This document shows, piece after piece, positions 8,324-15,534 of a stretch of 16,573 nt of DNA. This stretch comes from Paludibacter sp. (GTDB lineage Bacteria > Bacteroidota > Bacteroidia > Bacteroidales > Paludibacteraceae). Each line of letters starts with the position of its first letter. Positions within the stretch are counted from its first letter, which is position 1. The position numbers were made by a program, and so were the translations under genes. The notes under the pieces were generated by a model. That model saw only the letters and a program-made list of their open reading frames with translations. It was not told the origin of the DNA and did not search any database. The stretch is from the NCBI GenBank assembly GCA_024709185.1, contig JANJXE010000277.1, positions 1 through 16,573 on the forward strand, given 5' to 3'.

Positions 8324-8359
8324 TGTTGAAATTATCCATAGTAAGGATTAAGGTATATC

Positions 8360-11300
8360 ATGATGAAAACACAATTAGCAATACAGACAATATTTCTTTG
8401 TCTAACTATTTCTACTTTGCATGGAGCGAACATCAGGTCGGTAAAATTATCCAGTATAGATGGTCTGTCAAACAGTGCAATTTCGGTGATTCATAAAGAT
8501 TCAACAGGCATTTTGTGGATTGGCACATGGGATGGCTTAAACGCATACGATGGTAAAAGCATTCGTGTCTTTAAATCAGATAAAAAGAATACTAAATCCT
8601 TAACCAGTAATGTTATTGTCAATATTATTGAACCTGAAACGGGTATTTTATGGGTTAGTACAACCAATGGTGTGAATCGATTGAATACCAAAACCAGGGA
8701 AATAAATCGTTATTTCGAACAAGAAGGGAAAAATGCTTCAACCTCATTGAAATCTTATAAATTAGCATTGGGACCGGAGAATTTTATTTTCTGCTTTACC
8801 CTGAATCAACAACTTACCTATTTTGACGAAACAAAAAATGAATTTACTCCATTAGCCGTAGATCGACTTAAATCGCAGAAAATAATTCAATTGTTAAATG
8901 ATGGTAAGGGAGCTTTGTTGATATTGACTTCTGATGGTAAATTGTTCCGTATGCAACTAAGGATTGTCAATAAGAAGCCAGAAGTAGAGTCTTTTATGCA
9001 AATATTAAATCAGTATTCTATTCTTAACTTTTACAAAAAATCGGAAAATGAATTCTGGATATTCGATAGAAATCAGGAGTATATCTACATATATAACAGC
9101 ATTACCAACCTTTTCAAGGTAGTTGCTGAAATCGATGGTTTACCTGTAAGGGGAGGAATACAAACTATAAATACATTTAATAATGAACTAATTGTAGGTT
9201 TACCCACAACAGGATTGTTTTATTATGATCTACTTCTCAGAAAATGGATACGTTTTGAGAATCCCGATTATCATGGTGGAGTGTTATCGTCGTTTTACGA
9301 TAATCAACAGCAAATACTTTGGATAGGTACAAACAATAATGGACTTATCGCCAATTACCGCGAGCAGCTCAATTTTAAATTAATTTCGAAAAAAGAACTA
9401 TCGGCTAACCATGGAAGTGCAATTCGTGCCATTTGTGAAGATGGAACAGGGAAAATCTGGATTGGTAGCAGGGGTAATGGATTAAGTGTTATTTCTAATG
9501 TAAATGATCCATCGTTCAGTGTTTATAATTTACCTGAGTTTTTTAATAAGTCTGTGCTTTCAATTAATCAGGGCCCTAATGGGTTAATAAATATTGGTAC
9601 TGAATCGGAAGGAATATTCTCTTGTGATCCCCAAAATTATTCAGTCAGAAAAATTGATTTATCTTCTGTCAGAGAATTCAGCGATGCTATTAATCCTCCG
9701 GTTTACGGTTTGTATTGGGACGACCTTAATAGTACTCTGTGGATAGGTACAAATACTGTAGGTGTTTTTCAAGTGAAGTTTTCAGTTCGGAAATCAAGAC
9801 TGGATATTGTAGAGAGTTTTTCTTACAACAAAGAAAATAAGTCAGGACTTAGCAATAACAATAACTACTCCATACTGCCTCTGGATGAAAACAGGCTTTG
9901 GGTAACGACCAGAGGGGCAGGAGTTTTTTTGTTGAACAGCAAAACACATAAGGCCGAACTGGTTGTTAATGAAGAGAGTAACTCACCTCTTTCCGACAAT
10001 GATGTGTTGTGTCTGGCAAAGTCCTCCGACGGATCTTTTTGGGCAGGAACCAGTTATGGCTTAAACCGGATCAGCTACAAAGCCGGAAAAATTGAAGTAA
10101 AACAATATACAGAGCAAAACGGCCTTCCCAACAATACGGTTCATGGAATTTTGGAAGATGAAAGCGGAATTATATGGATAAGTACCAACAACGGACTTTG
10201 CAGAATAAATCCGAAAACAGATCAGATAACCAATTATAATCACGGATACGGACTTCAAAGTAATGAGTTTTCTGATGGTGCATATGCAAAAACATCAAGG
10301 GGAGAGCTTTATTTTGGGGGAATTAACGGCTTAAATCACTTTTATGCATCGGAATTTGAAGAAAGAGAATTTATTCCAAAGGTGTTAATAACCGACATTA
10401 AACTGGATAATGAGAATGTTGCTCCGGCGCTTTTAATGAAAAAAGATCGCAAAGGTGAATATATAGATTTGAAATACGATCAGAATTTCTTTTCTGTCGT
10501 ATTTGTTGCGATTGATTATATAAACAACGGAAATTGCGAATACAAATACATTCTGGAAGGATTTAATAAAGAATGGGTAAACCAGGGAACTTCAAATTTA
10601 GCAACGTTTACCAATGTAACTCCGGGGGAATATCTTTTGAAGATAAAGTCGACCAATGGCGACAAAGTATGGAATGATGAAATTACCATGATTCGAATAA
10701 AGGTTAATAAACCCTGGTGGAAGAGCTTGCCAGCTTATATGATATATCTTATACAATTGAGTTTGTTGGCCTATCTGATTATTACGATGATTATTAAGAG
10801 AATACAATTAAATCGTTCACTGTTTGAAGAAAGAATGGCCAAAAAGGAACAAGTTATTACGTATGAAGCAAAAATGAGGTTTTTTACAAACATAGCACAT
10901 GAGTTTTGTACACCATTAACGCTGATATACGGACCTTGTGAACGATTACTTGAACATGAGCAATCGGAGGTCTCTACCAAAAAATACCTGCAGATTATAA
11001 AAAATAATGCTGAACGTATGCAGCGTCTGATTAATGATTTGATGGATTTTAGACGAGCAGAGTCGGACAATAAAAAAATATTGTACGAAGAGGTTGATAT
11101 GCAGGAGTTAACAAAATACATATCTGAAAGCTTTATTGAGTTTTCTGAACAACGGTTTATTTCTTTTCAACTGCATTTTACAGGTAATGAAACCCTGTTT
11201 ATTACCGACAGGGATGCAATGGAAAAGATATTTTTCAATTTGATTTCAAACGCTTACAAGTATACCAACGAACAGGGAAGTATCACTGTGGAAATTGAAA

Positions 11301-12403
11301 TTAATGATTCTGAGATGATTCTGAAAGTTAAAAACACAGGCCCGGGTATAAAAAGAAATGAATTGCAAAATGTATTTAATCGTTTTCAGATTCTCGACAA
11401 TTTTGAACGAAATGCCGGACTTGGAAAGATTCAACGGACTGGTATAGGGTTGGCTCTGACAAAAAGTCTGGTTCATTTACTGAAAGGCGAAATTAGTGTA
11501 GATAGTTACGAAAACGAATATACCGAATTCAGAATTAAGATTCCCAAACCATTGAATGTCGAAATAAAAACTTCCCTTTTATCCACACCAAAAATGCAAA
11601 TTCAAAACTTTGCTGCATTGAAAGCCAATGGTGAAAAATATCAGGTGCTAATCATTGATGATGAAATAGAAATACGTAATTTGCTTAAAGATATCTTATC
11701 TCCTGCTTACGAGATTATAGAGGCTGCTGATGGAAATGAAGGTCTTGAACAGCTGAAACACCATCGACCGGCACTCATAATATGTGATGTTATTATGCCA
11801 CATATGAATGGAACAGCCTTTCTCAATGAAATTAAGAATAATCGTATTACTTCTCATATACCTGTTATTTTTTTAAGTTCAAAAGCTACCATTGAGGATC
11901 AGATAGAGAACTTTCAGCGGGGACTTGAATTTTTTATTGCCAAGCCATTTAATTCAAAATATCTTCTTGCTGTGGTAAACCAGATGATTAACAGCAGAGA
12001 TAATTTAAAAGAGTACTTTAATTCAACTCTCTCCTCCATTGATGAATTCAATGGTAATTTCATACATGTTGATGAAAAGAAATTTCTGGTTTCGGTAGCT
12101 GAAATCATTAAGAAAAACATGGAAGATGAAAATCTTGGGTCTGACTTTATTTGCAGACAACTCAATATTACACGAATATTGTTGTATCGCCGCATTAAAG
12201 AACTGGCAAATACAAGTCCCACAGAATTTATAAGAGAGGTGCGTTTGAAAGAAGCTGAACGATTAATTAAAACTACAAAACTAACAATTCAGGAGATAAT
12301 GTATCAAACAGGATTTAATAATAAGTCGTATTTTTACTCTATCTTTAAAACTGCATACGGCATGTCCCCAAGTGAGTACAGAAAGAAGATGATGGGTAGT
12401 TAA
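8360..12403 (+). CDS. Hybrid two-component system regulator (sensor kinase/response regulator/AraC fusion)
   Basis: A 1347-residue one-protein two-component system of the Bacteroidota HTCS type, which senses a glycan fragment in the periplasm and activates its degradation locus. A signal peptide covers about residues 1-22. Many two-bladed Reg_prop propeller repeats follow (ILWIGTWDGLN, KIWIGSRGNGLS, IIWISTNNGLC) to about 690, then a Y_Y_Y domain (about 700-784) and a membrane segment (about 791-812). The cytoplasmic part has a HisKA domain with His847 in NIAHEFCTPL, a HATPase domain (N960 in NLISNAYKYT, NTGPGI at 992-997, TGIGLAL from 1027), a receiver domain (acidic pair Asp1100/Asp1101, phospho-acceptor Asp1143, Lys1195) and a C-terminal AraC-type helix-turn-helix (about 1245-1345). 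All phosphorelay residues are present. It is divergent from the GH39-like gene, and the direct repeats at 6161-6189 and 8240-8267 are plausible targets. The H-box has Cys850 where Arg is usual. An alternative start is the next ATG, one codon on. Confidence 0.97.
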   Translation: MMKTQLAIQTIFLCLTISTLHGANIRSVKLSSIDGLSNSAISVIHKDSTGILWIGTWDGLNAYDGKSIRVFKSDKKNTKSLTSNVIVNIIEPETGILWVSTTNGVNRLNTKTREINRYFEQEGKNASTSLKSYKLALGPENFIFCFTLNQQLTYFDETKNEFTPLAVDRLKSQKIIQLLNDGKGALLILTSDGKLFRMQLRIVNKKPEVESFMQILNQYSILNFYKKSENEFWIFDRNQEYIYIYNSITNLFKVVAEIDGLPVRGGIQTINTFNNELIVGLPTTGLFYYDLLLRKWIRFENPDYHGGVLSSFYDNQQQILWIGTNNNGLIANYREQLNFKLISKKELSANHGSAIRAICEDGTGKIWIGSRGNGLSVISNVNDPSFSVYNLPEFFNKSVLSINQGPNGLINIGTESEGIFSCDPQNYSVRKIDLSSVREFSDAINPPVYGLYWDDLNSTLWIGTNTVGVFQVKFSVRKSRLDIVESFSYNKENKSGLSNNNNYSILPLDENRLWVTTRGAGVFLLNSKTHKAELVVNEESNSPLSDNDVLCLAKSSDGSFWAGTSYGLNRISYKAGKIEVKQYTEQNGLPNNTVHGILEDESGIIWISTNNGLCRINPKTDQITNYNHGYGLQSNEFSDGAYAKTSRGELYFGGINGLNHFYASEFEEREFIPKVLITDIKLDNENVAPALLMKKDRKGEYIDLKYDQNFFSVVFVAIDYINNGNCEYKYILEGFNKEWVNQGTSNLATFTNVTPGEYLLKIKSTNGDKVWNDEITMIRIKVNKPWWKSLPAYMIYLIQLSLLAYLIITMIIKRIQLNRSLFEERMAKKEQVITYEAKMRFFTNIAHEFCTPLTLIYGPCERLLEHEQSEVSTKKYLQIIKNNAERMQRLINDLMDFRRAESDNKKILYEEVDMQELTKYISESFIEFSEQRFISFQLHFTGNETLFITDRDAMEKIFFNLISNAYKYTNEQGSITVEIEINDSEMILKVKNTGPGIKRNELQNVFNRFQILDNFERNAGLGKIQRTGIGLALTKSLVHLLKGEISVDSYENEYTEFRIKIPKPLNVEIKTSLLSTPKMQIQNFAALKANGEKYQVLIIDDEIEIRNLLKDILSPAYEIIEAADGNEGLEQLKHHRPALIICDVIMPHMNGTAFLNEIKNNRITSHIPVIFLSSKATIEDQIENFQRGLEFFIAKPFNSKYLLAVVNQMINSRDNLKEYFNSTLSSIDEFNGNFIHVDEKKFLVSVAEIIKKNMEDENLGSDFICRQLNITRILLYRRIKELANTSPTEFIREVRLKEAERLIKTTKLTIQEIMYQTGFNNKSYFYSIFKTAYGMSPSEYRKKMMGS

Positions 12404-12417
12404 TAAAACATTAAATC

Positions 12418-13113
12418 TTATTTCCTCCTTTTAAAACACTGTACCATACCACAAATGTCGCAGGCATGACCCGCTATTGCTGCATATTTTCCTATTCCAA
12501 TAATGCCGCTGACCGATTTCTCAGGATACATCAGGTTCGAGTCGGTTAATTGAATTCCACATGGCTGATCCGGTAAAAGTCTGAAAAGCTGTTGCTGCTC
12601 CCGTACATGCCAACTGCAATAGCCGGGACTATAGGAATAGGTATAATGCATTTCATGATCCAAGGCCTGCCTTTCAATATGTCGGGAAACATACCTGACT
12701 GCAGCTTCTGCTACTTCTGTGCCGATAGAATAGGCAAAGAATCCGGACAACAGGTCGCCGTCTGCTTTCAGTTGCTCGCAATACGCATCGAACGACTTTC
12801 CGGCTGTAACCACGAAAGCAGCAAAATGGGAACAGTTTTTCAGGTATCCGGTAATGGTTTTACCTACCCGGATGGTGGTTTTGTTAATGGATAAATGATG
12901 TTCATCGGGAAGAAAACCTTCAGCAATCAGATACCCTGTTTCCGGCCTGCAAAAGGTGTTAAGTTCGTCCAACATGCTATTTACCAGCTCCACACTCATT
13001 TCATCAGGCTGGTTTTCGCCAAAACCAAGATTTCTGTAAATCTCGTTCAGGTTGATGTCCAGATCGGTAATAGCAACTGTTAGTGTTGTCCAGCTTTGTA
13101 GAGGTGATTTCAT
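12418..13113 (-). CDS. Stand-alone methionine synthase activation-domain (MetH C-terminal-like) protein
   Basis: A 231-residue cytoplasmic protein matching the S-adenosylmethionine-binding activation domain of B12-dependent methionine synthase, without the catalytic or cobalamin domains. Visible signatures are SPGYCSWHV (162-170), corresponding to the AdoMet-binding loop, IQLTDSNLM, and PEKSVSGIIG (197-206). In MetH this domain supplies the methyl group from AdoMet when oxidised cob(II)alamin is reductively methylated back into service. Here it is the last gene of an operon with an mtaB-type methyltransferase and a RACo-like reactivase, starting 6 nt after the latter's stop, so it probably services the same corrinoid protein (inference). 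The C-terminus adds a cysteine cluster (Cys218, Cys221, Cys226) not part of the canonical domain as I know it, possibly a metal or Fe-S site. It could alternatively complement a split MetH encoded elsewhere. Confidence 0.82.
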   Translation of the reverse strand: MKSPLQSWTTLTVAITDLDINLNEIYRNLGFGENQPDEMSVELVNSMLDELNTFCRPETGYLIAEGFLPDEHHLSINKTTIRVGKTITGYLKNCSHFAAFVVTAGKSFDAYCEQLKADGDLLSGFFAYSIGTEVAEAAVRYVSRHIERQALDHEMHYTYSYSPGYCSWHVREQQQLFRLLPDQPCGIQLTDSNLMYPEKSVSGIIGIGKYAAIAGHACDICGMVQCFKRRK

Positions 13114-13119
13114 CTTTTT

Positions 13120-14607
13120 TCAGGGAAAAATCATAGAATCAACATAAATATCCTGAAACGCAGGATGACTCTCTAAATTAATATGCTCTGTTTTTGCAAG
13201 CAGGGTGTCGATAACAGCGTTTTCTGTAAATAAAAACATTTTGGCTCCTATCAAAGCAGTATTGCCCATCTTGTGAATTTTAACAGTTGGAATTGCCAGT
13301 GCTCCTGTCTGAATGAGGTGTTCAACATTCAGGTAGGTGCCAAATCCGCCTGCGATGTACACCGCCTGCAATTCATTATCAGATATGGCAAGGGTTGAAC
13401 ACAATATCTCCATTCCTGCTGCTATAGCTGCTTTAGCCAGTTGAAATTCGTGTATATCCTTCTGCGTTAGTGAAATATCATTCACGAGTTCCAGCTGCTT
13501 CGTTCCATCGGCTATTTCTCCGAATAGGCCGATTTGTTCTGTTTTGCGTAACAGTGCAATTGCATCTACCAGAGCGCTTCCACACAGGCCCCTGGCTTTG
13601 GCATTGCCAATGACGGTAGCAATAAGCTTTTCTTCATCCCTATGAAACGACGAAACGGCACCTGTAACGGCACGCATGCCCACCGATATATTCGTTCCTT
13701 CAAATGCCGGCCCGGCCGCCGTGGATGCACAAACCAGTCTTTCCTTGTTGCCAATTACAATTTCGCCATTGGTTCCAAGGTCAATCAGCGCAGTGTAAGC
13801 CGCGTGTTTGTCGATTCCTGTAGCCAGAATTCCTGCAACAATATCGCTTCCCACAAAACTGCCCACTGAGGGATAAAAAGTTATAAAATCATTTACCCTG
13901 AAATTCCATTCAAGCATTTCGGGAGAAAAAATCTGACGCTGTAATTGGGTTGAATGAAAAGGGTATTCTGCTAAGGGTTTAACATCGATTCCACAAAAAA
14001 TATGATGCATCACAGTATTTCCCACAATTGCTATTTGCTGCAATTCAACATTCGTTTTACGTTGCAGCAACTCAATCATATTGCCCACATGCAACCGGAT
14101 TAAACGTGTCATCTCCCGGGCATTGCCATCGAGGCACGACTGAATGCGTGAAATAACATCGGCACCAAAACGGGCCTGCGGATTGAGCCGGGTTTCTACA
14201 GCAAGCACTGAAGCGTTCGATAAATCAACAAGTTGAGCCACCAGTGTCGTGGTACCCAAATCGACAGCCACACCATAACCCTGTTTGGGAGTAAATTCAA
14301 AACTGCTCTCATCAGCCAGTATGAGTTGGTTAAACTGATCCAATTCTACTGTGATGTCGGATTTACATTGACTGTAACAGGCCAGTCGCCATTCGGGTGT
14401 TAAACCCAGCAATTCCAGTTTCTGCCGGTGCAATTCCGAAACTTTCACATCGCCTTTTAGTACTTTTACTTTGCATTTACCACAGCTTCCTTTGCCTCCA
14501 CAGGGAAACTCAATCCCATATTCGTGCAACACATCCATCAGTGGAGTGTTATGATTAACCCGGAGCGTTTTGCCGAGTGGATACAGTTGGATTGTGTGTC
14601 TCTTCAT
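13120..14607 (-). CDS. RACo-like 2Fe-2S/ASKHA corrinoid-protein reactivating ATPase
   Basis: A 495-residue protein with the layout of reductive activators of corrinoid proteins. The N-terminal ferredoxin-type 2Fe-2S domain (about 1-90) has Cys36, Cys42 and Cys45 in PCGGKGSCGKC and Cys77 downstream. The rest is an ASKHA ATPase-like body (DUF4445 type) with VDLGTTT (115-121), a second phosphate-binding pattern LIDLGTNGE, TAAGPAFEGTNI and a C-terminal YIAGGFGTYLN. Family knowledge: such proteins use ATP hydrolysis to push an electron uphill onto inactive Co(II) corrinoid, restoring Co(I). It overlaps the upstream GTPase gene by 4 nt (ATGA), which implies translational coupling, and is followed by the MetH-activation-like gene. 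It is shorter than the best studied homologue (about 630 residues as I recall), mainly between the Fe-S and ATPase parts. The likely client is the corrinoid protein partnering the adjacent mtaB product. Confidence 0.9.
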   Translation of the reverse strand: MKRHTIQLYPLGKTLRVNHNTPLMDVLHEYGIEFPCGGKGSCGKCKVKVLKGDVKVSELHRQKLELLGLTPEWRLACYSQCKSDITVELDQFNQLILADESSFEFTPKQGYGVAVDLGTTTLVAQLVDLSNASVLAVETRLNPQARFGADVISRIQSCLDGNAREMTRLIRLHVGNMIELLQRKTNVELQQIAIVGNTVMHHIFCGIDVKPLAEYPFHSTQLQRQIFSPEMLEWNFRVNDFITFYPSVGSFVGSDIVAGILATGIDKHAAYTALIDLGTNGEIVIGNKERLVCASTAAGPAFEGTNISVGMRAVTGAVSSFHRDEEKLIATVIGNAKARGLCGSALVDAIALLRKTEQIGLFGEIADGTKQLELVNDISLTQKDIHEFQLAKAAIAAGMEILCSTLAISDNELQAVYIAGGFGTYLNVEHLIQTGALAIPTVKIHKMGNTALIGAKMFLFTENAVIDTLLAKTEHINLESHPAFQDIYVDSMIFP

Positions 14608-15533
14608 ACTAATTCCGATTCAAAAATCGCCGATTTTAAGAGCTCTTCATAGTCAACAAATCCGTTTTTTTCGGCTATGATGACGATTTCACTTTGTGAT
14701 CCCGGACTACACTTCTCCATGCAACAGTGTGTCAGGGTATAATTGAGCATCTTCCAACCCTCTTTTTCACGAAAAAAACCTTTAGCCCGGAGTATTTCCG
14801 CATGTTCTCCCAAAACCTTTTTTAGTTTTTTCGCATCGAAAATGAGTTCCGAATCAAAAATACAGCTTTTTTTGAAATATTGTTCTGCTGAGATGCTGCT
14901 GTACGGAAAATCATACGTCAGTATCCCTGATAATCCAGGCCTTTCATCGGGGATAATATTCAATATGTCAATGCTAATTGAGGTTTTTGGATAGATCCAT
15001 GCATTCGGGAAATGAAATCTGAACACTTTTACCAGTTCTTCCAATTCCTGTGAGTTTGTTACTAAATCGGTTTTTGTAAAAACGATAATGTCCGATTTGA
15101 TAATTTGTTGTCTGTACACAGGGATTCTCTCCATTTTCGGGATGCCGGCAGTCAGGATATCGACTAAACAAATTACCGGTTTACGTATCAATTGTGGTTT
15201 GGATGTTACAATTTCCGAAACTCGTTCAATGCCACCCAGACCACTGGGTTCAATGAGGATGCCAGAAAAGCCGGGTGTGTGAAGAATCTGATCGATGGTA
15301 TCATTCAGGAAGGCGAAAGCGGTACAGCAAATACAACCACCGGAGATTTCATATACTTCAGTTGTATCAGAGGAAGAAGAGAGCGTGCGCCCGTCAATAG
15401 AAATTTTCCCAAATTCATTCACAACAACTGCCCACTTTTCACCTGCTGTTTGCTGTTTTAGCAGTTGCAGTATGGCAGTTGTTTTTCCGGCACCCAGAAA
15501 ACCTGTTATGATATGAACCGGTAGTTTATTCAC
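14604..15533 (-). CDS. CobW/COG0523-type G3E GTPase (putative metallochaperone)
   Basis: A 309-residue GTPase of the CobW/COG0523 branch. It has the P-loop GFLGAGKTT (11-19), the metal-binding CxCC motif in GGCICC (Cys67, Cys69, Cys70), EPSGLG (95-100) as the Walker-B/switch II region, and TKTD (153-156) in place of NKxD for guanine recognition. The start codon is GTG at 15533-15531, one nucleotide after the stop of the mtaB gene, so translation is probably coupled. The C-terminal domain carries a further cysteine cluster, HCCMEKC (269-275). There is no histidine-rich stretch. Family members move zinc or cobalt to client enzymes. Because the methyltransferase upstream is a zinc enzyme of a cobalt-corrinoid system, delivery of zinc to it, or help with corrinoid assembly, is the natural inference. 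No B12-synthesis gene is nearby to support a role in cobaltochelation. Confidence 0.9.
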   Translation of the reverse strand: MNKLPVHIITGFLGAGKTTAILQLLKQQTAGEKWAVVVNEFGKISIDGRTLSSSSDTTEVYEISGGCICCTAFAFLNDTIDQILHTPGFSGILIEPSGLGGIERVSEIVTSKPQLIRKPVICLVDILTAGIPKMERIPVYRQQIIKSDIIVFTKTDLVTNSQELEELVKVFRFHFPNAWIYPKTSISIDILNIIPDERPGLSGILTYDFPYSSISAEQYFKKSCIFDSELIFDAKKLKKVLGEHAEILRAKGFFREKEGWKMLNYTLTHCCMEKCSPGSQSEIVIIAEKNGFVDYEELLKSAIFESELV

Positions 15534-15534
15534 T

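Noticed and set aside
10771..11121. Minus-strand 116-residue open frame inside the regulator gene
   Set aside because: It lies wholly antisense to the HisKA region of a clear HTCS gene and shows no recognisable protein features. The same reasoning removes the other short frames opposite the large genes.
12376..12442. GTACAG/CTGTAC inverted repeat spanning the convergent gene ends as a terminator
   Set aside because: The arms are only 6 bp and separated by over 50 nt, with no U-run following either arm. It does not look like an intrinsic terminator.
14604..15533. Assignment of the GTPase as CobW of cobalamin biosynthesis
   Set aside because: No cobaltochelatase or other B12-synthesis gene is nearby. 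The gene is embedded in a methyltransferase operon, so only the broader COG0523 metallochaperone label is supported.
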